Assembly (NCBI RefSeq): GCF_033115175.1
Contig: NC_084844.1
Location: forward strand, 32,955,885 to 33,019,884
Source of the DNA: Lepus europaeus
Taxonomy: Eukaryota > Chordata > Mammalia > Lagomorpha > Leporidae
Direction of reading: 5' to 3'
Length of the DNA: 64,000 bases
Below, piece by piece: positions 1 through 10,905 of the stretch (position 1 is its first letter; every line of letters begins with the position of its first letter). The notes under the pieces are model-generated. The model did no database searches. It had not been told where the DNA came from and saw only the letters and a program-made list of their open reading frames with translations. Made by a program: the position numbers and the translations under genes.

Positions 1-96
1 AAGAAGCAGGGGGCGAGGGAGGGGATATTTTTTCTCCTTCCGAGTGGAGTTTAAGTTGGCAAAAGCTGCACCCACGTTTGTCCTGTCTCCGAGGGA

Positions 97-154
97 GGTA
101 GGAATGGTGGATAGGGAGGTAGGAATGGTGGATAGGGAGGTAGGAATGGTGGAT
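97..154. repeat. 21-bp tandem repeat, 2.8 copies
   Basis: Unit GGTAGGAATGGTGGATAGGGA begins at 97, 118 and 139, the last copy partial. The copies are identical, suggesting a recent, possibly polymorphic minisatellite. Confidence 0.9.
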
Positions 155-536
155 TCGTTGGCCGGAGAACTGGATCGGGCGCTTAACCCCTTCGTGCCGG
201 TCCCTCCAGCTCCCCCAGGACATCGAGAAACATGAAAAGAACCTGAGCCAGGAGTCTCCGAGGTGGCCAAGGCAGCGCGGGGACGCAGTGGGGCCCAGCT
301 TGGGCAGTTGGTTTCTTCAAGGGAACTGTTCCAGAAGCAAGGGGCAGGAATGGCCTCAGCGGCCTGAGAGGAGGCTGGGAGACGATAAGGTGAGGACGGG
401 CCTCAAGCACAGATCGCAGGGCAAGACTGTGTTACAGCACGGACAGGCTACACGGAGGGGCTGCTGTCTCCGGCGTCAGGAGCTTTGACATTTCTAAGTG
501 AGCAGGGAAATGTTCACTACAGAAGGTGTGGTCTGC

Positions 537-798
537 GGGGGCTGGTGCCATGACTCACTTGGTTAATCCCCCGCCTGCGGCGCCGGCATCCCATATGGGC
601 GCCTGGTTCTAGTCCCGGTTGCTTCTCTTCCGGTCCAGCTCTCTGCTGTGGCCTGGGAGGGCAGTGGAGGATGGCCCAAGTGCTTGGGCACCTGTACCCG
701 CATGGGAGACCAGGAAGAGGCACCTGGATCCTGGCTTTCGGATGGGTGCAGTGCTGGCCATAGCGGCCATTTGGGGAGTGAAAAAATGGAGGGAAGAC

Positions 799-829
<31 letters not shown>

Positions 830-858
830 ACTGCCTATAACTCTACCTGTCAAATAAA

Positions 859-860
<2 letters not shown>
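537..860 (+). mobile_element. CSINE
   Basis: tRNA-like head, GATGGCCCAAGTGCTTGGG core, CT-rich tract and CAAATAAATAA tail. The tail runs into the (AAG)n/(GGA)n tract. Confidence 0.9.
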
Positions 861-889
<29 letters not shown>

Positions 890-985
890 AAGAAGAAGAA
901 GAAGGAGGAGGAGGAGGAGGAGGAGGAGGAGGAGGAGGAGGAGGAGGAGGAGGAGGAGGAGGAGGAGGAGGAGGAGGAGGAGGAG
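861..985. repeat. (AAG)n then (AGG)n purine tract
   Basis: About 14 AAG/GAA triplets followed by about 27 GGA triplets, 125 bp of pure purine on the plus strand. It probably grew from the preceding SINE tail. Confidence 0.95.
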
Positions 986-999
986 TGGTCCAAGGGACA

Positions 1000-1266
1000 A
1001 TATTAGTCAAAATTTGAAGACTCAGATCAGAACATTTGTGGGAATATAAATTCCAGAAACATCCGTGAAAAGCAAATTGGCCAAATGAGTCAAGGTCACA
1101 AAAATAGCCGTCATCTTTGATCCAGGAAGCCCACTCGGGGCTTGGAGCCTAAGGAAATCACTCCAGAGACAGAAGATGCTTGCTGCGATGCTGTTGATAA
1201 AGCAAAAATGGACACAGCCCAGCTGCCCACATGTAGGGGAGGATGAGATAAGTAAGCAAGACTTCT
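1000..1266 (+). mobile_element. old L1M 3' fragment
   Basis: Resembles the L1M sequence after ORF2 (ATTCCAG, GCTTGCTG and AAAATGGACACAGCC in order), with no open frame left. Confidence 0.55.
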
Positions 1267-1574
1267 TCTTTTTTAAAAGATTTTTTTTATTTGAGAGGCA
1301 GAGTTACAGACAGAGAGCTCGCTCCTCCATCTGCTGGTTCACTCCCCAAATGGCCACATCGGCTACAGCTGGGCAGATATGAAGGCAGGAGCTCCCTCTG
1401 GGTCTCCCACATGGGTACAGGGGCCCAAGCACTTGGGTCATTTTCCGCTGCCTTGCCAGGCTGTAAGCAGAGAGCTGGACTGGAAGAGGAGCAGCCGGGA
1501 CACAGACCGTCAACCATACGGGATGCCAGCGCCGCAGGCCGAGGCCCAGCCCACTGCACCACAGCACCGGCCCC
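1267..1574 (-). mobile_element. CSINE
   Basis: Reverse-complement CSINE from the T-rich tail to GCACCGGCCCC. Near-identical flanks AGCAAGACTTC and AGCAAGAGCTTC suggest a target duplication. Confidence 0.9.
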
Positions 1575-1670
1575 AGCAAGAGCTTCCCCAGGCCTCCCTG
1601 GCACCTTCGCCTCTTGTGAAGAGTAGGCAGTGACACGGAAATCTCCATTGCTTTAAAATCTGTGGACATT

Positions 1671-2010
1671 GGGGCCGGTGCTGTGGCGCAGTGGGTTAAT
1701 CCTCCACCTGTGGTGCCGTGGTCCCAAATGGGTGCTGGTTCGAGTCTCGGCTGCTCCTCTTCCTATCCAGCTCTCTGCTGTGGCCTGGGAAAGCAGCAGT
1801 AGATGGCCCACGTGCTTGGGTCCCTGCACCTGTGTGGGAGACCTGGAAGAAGCTCCTGGCTCCTGGCTTCAGATTGGCCCAGCTCTGGCTGTTGGGGCTA
1901 TTTGAGGAGTGAACCAGCAGATGGAAGACCTCTCTCTCTCTCTGTCTGTAACTCACTGTTTGTAACTCTACCTTCTCAAATACATAAATAAAATCATTAA
2001 AAAAAATCTA
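1671..2010 (+). mobile_element. CSINE
   Basis: Full-length copy from GGGGCCGGTGCTGTGG to a short A-rich tail. Confidence 0.92.
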
Positions 2011-2071
2011 CAGATACTAGACTTCCAAGAACTGGTGTGAGATGAAGAGTGCATTTAAAAATAAAAGCAAG

Positions 2072-2296
2072 AGGCTGGGCATTTAGCCCAGAGGTTTGGA
2101 TACCTGGGCTTGGTTTCCAGCTCCTGCTCCTGCCTCCAGGTTCCTGCCAATGCACGCCTGGCAGGCAGCAATGATGGCGCAGGTAATTGGGTCCCTGCTA
2201 CCCCATGGAGGTTTGCAATGAGTTCTGAGCTCCTGCCTTTGGACCTGGCCCAGCCCTGGCCATTGCTGACACTTGGTGAGTGAACCAGCAAATAGT
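2072..2296 (+). mobile_element. diverged CSINE lacking its tail
   Basis: Old variant beginning GGCTGGGCATTTAGCCCAG. It stops after the TGAACCAGCA segment, where the next copy starts. Confidence 0.7.
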
Positions 2297-2305
2297 TCTC
2301 TTTCT

Positions 2306-2594
2306 GGGGGCTGGCATCCCGTATGGGTGCCATTTCGTGTCCCAGATGCTCCAGTTCCAATCCATCTCCCTGCTAATGTACCTGGGAAAGCAGCAGAAGA
2401 CGGCCCAAGTCCTTGGGCCCCTGCACCCATGTGGGAGACCTAGAAAAAGCTCCTGGCTTTGATCTGGCCCAGCCCGGGCTGTTGCAGCCACCTGGGAAGT
2501 GAGCCAGCAGATGGAAGATCTCTCTGTCTCTCCTTCACCCTCTATAACTCTGACTTTCAAATAAGCAAATAAATCTTTTTTTAAAAAAAAGTCC
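2306..2594 (+). mobile_element. CSINE, 5' truncated
   Basis: Starts within the head at GGGGGCTGGCATCCCGTATG and ends in a T then A tract. Directly follows another copy in the same orientation. Confidence 0.85.
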
Positions 2595-2794
2595 TCTTTC
2601 TCTCAATTCGAGTAAATAAAGTAAATAAAAATATATTTCTCAAATAAGTAAATTAAAATATTTTTAAACTAGTGGAATAAAATGATGAAAATGCTCATAT
2701 TTGGTGATAGGACAGGGTGTTTTGTTTTGTTTTCTCTCTTTCCTCCTCTTTGTACTTTCCAGGAGTTCCCTACTGGAGCGCTTCGTTCATTCTA

Positions 2795-2992
2795 AAATGT
2801 ACGTGGAAGAGAAAAAGGCCAAGAATGGCCATACCAGTACTGAAGAACAATGTTGGAATTACACCGTCAAATAGTGAGACCTGTTATAAAGCTATAGTAA
2901 TTAAGACAGTGTGGTTTGAAGAGCAGAATGGAAAAGAGGATCAAGAAACAGACATACAATGGGCCAACTGATTTATAACAAAGACGACACCG
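2795..2992 (+). mobile_element. L1M ORF2 fragment, first part
   Basis: Contains the L1 ORF2 3' motif around AAAGCTATAGTAATTAAGACAG (only 7-8 codons readable as intact L1 sequence). It continues at 3346 after a SINE. Confidence 0.7.
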
Positions 2993-3345
2993 CTGGGCTG
3001 GGCGTTGTGACACCACAGGTTAAGCCACCACTTTGGAGGCCTGCATCCCCTATCAGATGCCTGGGACCAAGTCCCGCCTCCACTTCCAGTCTAGCTCCCT
3101 GCTGATGCATCCGGGAGGCAGCAAAGGATGGTGCAATTCATCGGGTTCCTGCCCATCCCTTCCCACGTGGGAAACCTGGATGGAACCCCTGGCTGTTGGC
3201 TTCAGCCTGGCCTAGCTCCAGTTGTTGCAGGCATCTGGGGAGTGAACCAGCAGGTGGAAGATCCCTCTCTCTGTCTGTCTGCCTTTCCCTGTCCCTCTGT
3301 CACTCTGTCTTTCAGATTAATAAATAAAACTTAAAAAAAAAAAAA
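2993..3345 (+). mobile_element. CSINE inserted in an L1
   Basis: Flanked by AAAGACGACACCGC and AAAGATGATACTGC, a 14-bp target duplication differing by three C/T changes. It splits the L1M fragment. Confidence 0.9.
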
Positions 3346-3470
3346 AGATGATACTGCAGTCTGGTGGAGAAAGATATTTTCCAAAAATTGTGCTAAGTTT
3401 ATTGTGTGTTCATATTAAAGTGAACCTTGACCCTTCCTAATACATACACACAAAACAAAACAAAATATGA
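3346..3470 (+). mobile_element. L1M ORF2/3' fragment, second part
   Basis: Continuation of the L1 begun at 2795, starting with the duplicated target site. Confidence 0.55.
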
Positions 3471-3949
3471 AACATGAAAGCACGGTGACCTTAAAGGAAA
3501 CATGGGGGAGGAAGGGTTTTAAAATGCTTTGGAAGGAAGCAGAACGCATCAGCTTAGCGTGAGCCCACACTGTGCTGGGGATACAAAAACAAACCGGAAA
3601 ACCTGACCGCGACCTAAGTGACGGCAGTGAAGTGCAGAGTCCTGGGAAGATTCTCCAAGCTGTGCTCCCCAGTGGCCAAGGAGAGTGCTGTGTTGTGCTC
3701 TCAGCAAAGGAGTGTTTTTACAAAGTACTAAGGTATGGCATACAGGCCGGAAAATGCACACATCTTGAGTCTACAAGTTCGAGACATTTTCAGAAACCGA
3801 ATGCATGTGCCAGCGCCCATAACAAGAAACAAACTATTACCTGCACCGGTGCCCTTCCATCCCTGCTCCCGGCTAGCCCTGCGCCTTCCAGGACTAACCC
3901 CCTAACACCATACGACAGTCTTCCCTGGAGCCATGGAGTGTGTTTCTTG

Positions 3950-4240
3950 TGTCTAGCTTTTTTTAATTCCACTGTCAGAGAATACACTCTGTATGATTTC
4001 AATCCTTTTAAAGTTATTAATTCTTATTTTATTGCCAAGTATATGGTCTGCCTTGGTGAAGATCCCGTGTAGTTGAAAAGACAATTTATTGTTATATTGT
4101 TCAGCACATATGCATGGTTCTACAAATATCGATTAGGCTGTTGTGGTTAATAGCGGTTGAGTTTTCCAGAGCCTTACTGATTTCCTGTATCTTTTCCCTA
4201 TCAATCACTCACCATTGCCAATGGCCAGTTCTCTAAGTTG
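3950..4240 (-). mobile_element. L1 ORF2 relic
   Basis: Antisense match to a well-known L1 ORF2 stretch (TATGGTCTGCCTTGGTGAAG, then TACAAATATCGATTAGG). Frames are broken. Confidence 0.6.
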
Positions 4241-6547
4241 GTGCTTCCTGTATTGGAAGCTGCCACCAGGTGTGTTCAGCTTCAGAATTGTTTTGTGTTT
4301 AAGCTGTTTCCTGATAAAACTGAAACAAAATATAACTGAACTTGCCACTTTGTTTTTTCATAAATTTGGACTTTTTTGGAAAAAGAGAAACAGAGATGAG
4401 CAAAAGACGGAGAATGACAACAATCTGTCGTAATCTCTTCTCTGCAGAGTTGAGCCGGGGCGCCGTATTAGAACATGACTTTCACAACGTTTTCCATGCG
4501 TGTGGTAATGAGCGTTTTCCCTGTCATGATGATTCTCCCGCATTATTTTTAATGGTAACATCATACTCATGAAATTAATTTCACATTACCTCTCTCACTT
4601 TAATCTTACAGATACCCAATCATTATAAGCTCCTTTTCAACTTTTTTTTCCATTTGTTCTATGAGTTTCCTCTACAGGTCTTCTTGGCAAGAGCTCCGCA
4701 CCTGCCTCCAAAGCACAGGTGCAAAGGCTTCACAGGGAGAGGCCTCGGTCGCCCCGGAGCTGCTCCCCCAGTCAACAGGCACCCGCTGCACGCTCTCTAG
4801 AAACGTCTGGAACTGCGCACCCACCTGAGTGTATTATCATCTTTCTCCAGACACCATTCTGAACACCAGTGGGACCGAATTTCTTTCACAGATATTTTGT
4901 TAGGGCAAGGCCCTTAGGGAGCCCTTCCTCCACCATACTTGGCGCCTTGGGTGGGCTCCATCCCCTCAGTCCCCTCTGCCCCCTTTCACCAGCCGCACCT
5001 CTGTGCACTGACGACTTGCACTGATCACTTCCGGAAGATCTAGCCTGGGCCCGGAGGCTGCTTCACTCCGGGAATTTTACACTTGCCCAGAGTACAGAGC
5101 CCAGCACCTTTGATTCAAGGGGGTGACCTTGACCGCCCCCTGGGATCAGGGTGAGCCTGGCACCTGAAACCTGACCTTTGCCCGGCTGCTTTCCTTCCCT
5201 CTCCTGCTTCTCTGAGTCTCCAGATTTTTCCAGAAAGCAGGTCTTTCATAAATCACTTGCTCTGGAACCCTCAACCCAGACTCTCCTCTCGGTATAAGAC
5301 AAAAAGTCTAAGATGCTGTAATTTCAGTTGTAAAGCCAAAGAGATAAGAGGAGAGCTATTCAGCTAACAGCTTCAGGCCAAACCACCCGCAGCAGCAGCA
5401 ACCACAGTCCAGCTCACACTCCTACACACAACTCAGGACAGCCGTCACCGCCTGTCACACCCCACTTCCAACCCAACCAATCGGGAGCAACACGTATTCC
5501 TCCCGCGGCCTCTTGTCCCACATCTGCCTCCTGCCACGTCTCCTCCTGGAGCCGCTGTAGTGGCTCCAGAAACCCAATTATTTCAGAGATCTCTTGACTC
5601 AACAGGCAGAACCTAACCCTAAGACAGCATCCATGTTCCACTCACAGCACGACTCAAGACTCAACATAGATTCCTCCCCAGCTAACCCCTGCGCTCATCA
5701 CCCTCCACCTTCCAAGCTTGAGAAACCAACATGGTGAATTTTAGAACAACTTGTCATCTGAACGTCTGCGTTGGCACTAAAAGACTAATAGAGGTTTTTA
5801 CTCACTTTACCGAGGAAGTCACAGCAGAGGTCTTTGTTAAAGGAACCCCACCTGTGTGTTTAAAATAAAATTACAAAAAATGTTACCCCAGAATTGACCT
5901 GAAGCAACTTTCCAGAAATAACGTTTCCCAAAAAAAGTGATGTCCCCAGGATCAACTCAGTGACTGAAGCAGAGGAATTCTCGTGTGTGGAAGAAGCTTC
6001 CTGCCGGGCCCCTGGTGTGCCCGAGCTTTCCCCAAGCCCCCTGGGTGGTACCCTGGAGGGAGTTGCCGTGGTGACCACAGATGGTGCCCTCCCAGTAGCT
6101 CAGGCTCAGGAGAGAGTGTGGCTGCAAACCAGGGGCGTTTTACCCTCCGACAGTCCAGAGCCAAGAGCCGGGCAGGTTCGCCTGGTTCCCAAGTGTGTGT
6201 CCCCAGAGCAAGGAGGGGTGAGGCCTAGGGACTCTCACTAACTGATTCACTCCTGGAGTTCACTGATGCGAAGAGAAGGCCGCTGCCTACGTAAATGATG
6301 CTGGCTCTGATCCCAGGATCCACACCCACTTAACCCTCGAGATAAAATGCACTCTCACGGTTGTTTAATTAGCTCATTTGAATAGAAGAGAAGCCAGAGA
6401 GAGGGACAAACAGAGCTGAAGGCAGGAACTGGCGCAAGCGAGTCCTTCCTCCCACCCTTAATATGGAGACCCTGCTGAAACCCTTCCTCTACACCTTTGT
6501 TCCCCGATGCGACTACTATCTGTAATTACAAAATGAGCGTGCGTTAG
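4241..6547. other. gene-free stretch, no identified content
   Basis: Mixed-composition sequence without convincing exons, RNA genes or repeats that I recognise. A (CAG)4-like run lies at about 5388-5400. Confidence 0.5.
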
Positions 6548-6898
6548 GCCGGCGCCGTGGCTCAACAGGCTAATCCTCTGCCTAGCGGCACCAGCACACC
6601 AGGTTCTAGTCCCGGTCGGGGCGCCGGATTCTGTCCTGGTTGCTCCTCTTCCAGTCCAGCTCTCTGCTGTGGCCCAGGAGTGCAGTGGAGGATGGCCCAG
6701 ATCCTTGGACCCTGCACCCACATGGGAGACCCGGAGGAAGCACCTGGCTTCTGCCTTTGGATCAGTGTGATGTGCCAGCCGAAGCGCGCCGGCCGTAGCG
6801 GCCATTGGAAGGTGAACCAACGGCAAAGGAAGACCTTTCTCTCTGTCTCTCTCTCTCTCACTGTCCACTCTGCCTGTGAGAAAAAAAAAAAAAAAAAG
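6548..6898 (+). mobile_element. young-type CSINE
   Basis: Head GGCCGGCGCCGTGGCTCA, central GTCGGGGCGCCGGATTCTGT, and a simple poly(A) tail after CACTCTGCCTGTGAG. Confidence 0.92.
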
Positions 6899-7316
6899 AG
6901 CGTGTGCAACAACATGGAACTCTAAAGTAGGGTCTCCCTTCCTTCCCTCCAGCCCCAGCCACCAGAGGTCCTGACTCTGAACATCCTGGAGTGTGCAACC
7001 TTCCGGATCTCTCTTTGAGATAATTTACGAATGCCCAGTGTCCCTCCCACACACCTACAACATCGCCTTGCTACGTGCTTTCGCCTTTGTTGCTCACATC
7101 ACGGCATCAGAGGATATGACCTGGAAGACCACGTCAACATCTACGGGTCCAGGGCTGGGTGGAAGGGCAGAGCAGCGGGGACTCTAAACCAACACTCGGG
7201 GCATTGGCTTACCCTGCTGCTATTATTTCTATAGTATACACTCCCAAAATGTGTGCTGCTGGGCCCACAGATGTGTTCACCTTTAATCCCAATAGTCACC
7301 TTAAGATCACTTTGCC

Positions 7317-7662
7317 GGGCCGGCACTGTGGCGCTGCGCATTAACGCCCTGGCCTGAAGTGCCAGCATCCCATATGGGCACTGGTTCTAGTCCTGGCTGC
7401 TCCTTTTCCAATCCAGCTCTCTGCTGTGGCCTGGGAAAGCAGTAGAAGATGGCCCGGGTGCTTGGGCCCCTGCACCCATTTGAGAGACCCGGAAGAAGCT
7501 CATGGCTCCTGGCTTTGGACCAGCACAGCTCCGGCCGTTGCAGCCATATGGGGAGTGAACCATCGGACGGAAGACCTCTCTCTCTCTCTCTCTCTCTCTC
7601 TGCCTCTCCTCTCTCTGTGTAACTCTGACTTTCAAATAAATAAATAAATCTTTAAAAAAAAA
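7317..7662 (+). mobile_element. CSINE with 11-bp target duplication
   Basis: Perfect direct repeat ATCACTTTGCC at 7306-7316 and 7663-7673. Carries a long CT tract at about 7577-7601. Confidence 0.95.
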
Positions 7663-7734
7663 ATCACTTTGCCAAACGGATCCAGAAATTCACACCCACA
7701 TTAGCTATGTCTGAGAGTCCTGTTTACCCACGCA

Positions 7735-8010
7735 CTTGACAGCCTGGATAGTACTGGGCTTTAATTTTTGCCAAGCTGATAAGTGGTGTGAATTGTTTTA
7801 TCTTGCTCCCGCGCCACCCCTCGTGTCTTTCATTTGCTTATGGCCATTTGCATTCTCTCATCTGTAAAACGTTTGCTCGAAGGCTTTAGCCATGTTTCCT
7901 TTTTTAAACTTTTGTCCTTTTCGGATCAGGCTTTGCAATGGCGATACTATTTCATGCCTGCCATATGTATTGTCATTGTCGGCTTTCTGATTGGGGAGGC
8001 CCATGGTTTG
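7735..8010 (-). mobile_element. L1M 3' relic
   Basis: Antisense of the L1M 3' region (TTTGCCAAGCTGATAAGTGG, then GGCCATTTGCATTC). Confidence 0.6.
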
Positions 8011-8476
8011 TGTCCCTCTTCTGTCCGTTCCACTTGTGAGCACCAGTTTTCACTGTTGTTTCTGACTCAGTGGGCAAGAACGTGGGGCTGGAAGAAAGCA
8101 CGCCAGAACACCCAATGGCGAGCGGAGAGGAGGCCGCGGTAACGGGAGCGGCGTCCCGGGAAGCTGGGGACGAAGCTGGACAGCACCAGCATCTGTCATA
8201 CTTTTTCTTTTCTTCCGTTCAGTCGTTTTTGTTTGATTGTGGTAAGAACACTGCACAGGAGGTCCAGCCTCTGAGCAAAGGCAGAAGTGCCGGCTGCTGC
8301 CCTGCGGCCGCTCCGGCTGCTCCATGGCATGGCGGGTCTCCACAGCTATTGCATCTGGCTTCACCTGCAACCCTCAGACCTGGTGGAGAGAGGAGAGAGG
8401 CTTTTCCAGGATCCAATCAGATTAAACGGTCCTCCTCCTCGTAGACTGAAGCTCTTCTCCCATGTCCCCCCTTCTT

Positions 8477-8806
8477 TTAAAAAAAGAGATTTATTTATCT
8501 ATTTATTTATTTGAAAGACGGAGTTATAGAAGTAGAGAGTGAGAGAGAGGTCTTCCATCCACTGGTTCACACCCCAGATGGCCACAGCAGCCGGAACTGG
8601 GTTTATCTGAACTCAGGAGCTTGGACCTTCTTCCAGGTCTCCCACACAGGTGCAGGGGACCAAACACTTGGGTCATCTTCCACTGCTTTCCCAGTTACAG
8701 CAGGGAGCTGGATTGGAAGAGGAGCAGCCAGGGCTAGAACCGGCACCTATATGGGATGCCGGCACTGCAGACAGCAGCTCTACCCGCTACACCACAGCGT
8801 TGGCCC
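8477..8806 (-). mobile_element. CSINE
   Basis: Reverse-complement copy from AAAAAGAGATTTATTTATC to CACAGCGTTGGCCCC. Confidence 0.92.
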
Positions 8807-8817
8807 CTGCCATGTCT

Positions 8818-8965
8818 CTTTAAGTGGCTCACTCCTACTCATTCTTCAAAACTCAACTCAAACACCCACCCCTCCAGAAAGCCTTCCTGGATCTGCTCAC
8901 GCTGACCTGGATGCCCTCGGGTGTGTACTCCGTCTTAGCACCTGTCACACCGCACCCTATCCCTC
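8818..8965 (+). mobile_element. L2 fragment
   Basis: Matches the L2 3' region ACTCAACTCAAACACC followed by CCAGAAAGCCTTCCTGGAT. Confidence 0.65.
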
Positions 8966-9505
8966 TAGACCGGGGGCTCCTCCGCAGCAGACCCTCTCAG
9001 AGCACGTTCACATCCCAGGGCCGCACACAGGTCAAAGAACAAATTCAGCCACTTGTCCTTGGCACCCTGATCCAGGCCTCACCATGATCAGAATCTAGCT
9101 GAGGTGCAACAACCAAGGTTGGGATCATAACCATGGGAGCAATTACACCTAAGCTGAATATTACGAAACAGAATCTACATGTTCTAGAAGCCCTGGGCTG
9201 GGAGTGAGAGGGTGCAAGGACGCCGCAGACGCTGTGGGACTTGACCTGGAGCTTGGGGCAGGGACAGTGGGAGAAGCAGCAAGGGTGGCCATTGTGTGCG
9301 CTGACGGAGAATGGAGAATGGGCAGAGGCGCTGGGAAGCAGCCCCAGGTGAGGGAAGCAGTGTGGAGGCTAATGGAGCCAGAACAGGGTCTGTGCTGGAA
9401 GAAGAGGAACCCAAGTTGGACAGCATCCAACTTCCCAGCAGGCCATTTCCGGATGCTGCCTCCCCAGATCCTGTGGGCGATTGTGGGCCCCTAAGTCTAC
9501 TCCCA
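8966..9505. other. gene-free unique stretch
   Basis: No repeat or exon recognised. GC-moderate, with broken short frames only. Confidence 0.5.
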
Positions 9506-9799
9506 AGATGTGCTGTGGCGCAGCAGGTTAAACTTCAGCCTGCAGAGCCAGCATCCCATATAGGTGCCGGTTCGAGTCCCGGTTGCTCTTCTTCTACTCC
9601 AGCTCCCTGTTAATGTGCCTGGGGAAAGCAGAAGATGGCCCAAGTCCTTGGGCCCCTGTACCCACGTGGGAGACCCAGAAGAAGCTCCTGGCTTCGGATC
9701 AGCCCAGCTCTAGCTGTTGTGGCTGTTGGGGAGTGAATGAGCAAATGGAAGATCTCTCTCTGTAACTCTTTCAAATAAATACATTTAAAAAAAAAAATA
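9506..9799 (+). mobile_element. CSINE, tail shortened
   Basis: Starts GATGTGCTGTGGCGCAGCAGG and ends CAAATAAATACATTT plus A tract; the CT tract is nearly lost. Confidence 0.88.
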
Positions 9800-9842
9800 G
9801 TGTGTCCCTGAGTCTCTCTCTAAATCCTGAGCTTCTGATCTG

Positions 9843-10300
9843 GAGTGTGATTGGCAGAATGCCCCCCACCCCCGGCTCCCCCCACCACAGATGTCCTTGT
9901 CTTAATCCTTGGAAGCTGTGACTATGTTGCATTACAACCTGAGGGGAACTGAGGTTGCAAATGGAATTAAGGTTGTTAATCTACTGACATCAAAACGGAG
10001 TGTCGGGGTTATTCCAGTGCACCCAGTGGGATCACATGGACCTTGGAAGTGGAACCGAAGCTGGGGGTCAGAGGAAGATCAGAGGGTCCCAGGGAGAGGC
10101 GCTGGCTTGCCGTGACTGGTCCTGAAATTGGAGATGGGAGGCAACAAGCCAAGGACTGCAGGAGGGTTCTGGAAGCTGCAAAAGGCAGGGAAACAGATTC
10201 TCCCTGAGCCCCCGGGAGGGCCCGGCGCTGCCAGCACCTGGACTTCAGCCCGGTGAGACCCACTTCAGGCTCCTGATCTACAAGGCCATGAGATGAGGAA
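9843..10300 (+). mobile_element. MLT1-family (MaLR) LTR relic
   Basis: Recognised by CAGAATGCCCCCCACCCC near the start, CTGAGGTTGCAAATGG-ATTAA, ACAAGCCAAGGACTGCAGG and the AGCACCTGGACTTCAGCC end region. Confidence 0.6.
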
Positions 10301-10734
10301 TCCATATGGTTCAAGCCACCAGGCGGAGGTAACCATTACAACAACAATGGGAAACTGTAGGAGGGACCTACACGTGTGTCTCACCTGTGACTGTGAGTGC
10401 ATTTCAAAATGCCCGTGGAAGACAGGATTAAGAGATAGCTGTATCTGGGGGGAGAAAGTCGGAAACCCATCCATACAATGGGTCTTCAAAAAGTTCATAA
10501 AACACTAAGCATGGATTTCAAAACTTTTTCCACCCAAGTAAGAGAATCTGTAATGCCCTTTTCCCACCACCTTTGTGAAGTACCCTGGGACATCCACACA
10601 GAACCCAGCTCTGTTTACTGAGGTGCACAAGAAATGCCTCTTTAGCAAAATCACATAATGAACTCCTCACGTCTCGGACAACACCACCCACGAGCTGCCA
10701 GCCACAGGCTCCAGGCCAGGTTGCGCCCTAGCAC

Positions 10735-10905
10735 AGGCTGCCTTCTTGCTGTTACAAACAACCCCAGAGCAAACATCTTTCTTCTGTTTTGAAGCAATTT
10801 GTTCATCCCCAGTGGAATTCCTGGGTCAAAGGGGACGCACATTTTTGGTGGCCCTTTGCCCATTGAGCCCTAACTTCCACACTCACACTCCTGATGTAAG
10901 AAAGC
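10735..10905 (-). mobile_element. L1M 3' relic
   Basis: Antisense of the L1M 3' region (GTGGAATTCCTGGGTCAAAG, then TTTTTGGTGGCCC). Confidence 0.5.

Noticed and set aside
540-620. tRNA-like A and B boxes (also in every other CSINE head)
   Set aside because: They belong to the tRNA-derived SINE promoter; no copy folds as a complete tRNA with acceptor stem.
563-1000. 145-codon minus-strand frame with a long poly-Leu run
   Set aside because: The Leu run is the GGA/GAA microsatellite read backwards, followed by CSINE sequence.
2717-2971. Frame with short L1-like peptide
   Set aside because: A fragment of degraded L1 ORF2, not an intact gene.
8511-9098. 195-codon plus-strand frame
   Set aside because: Made of reverse CSINE and L2 sequence.
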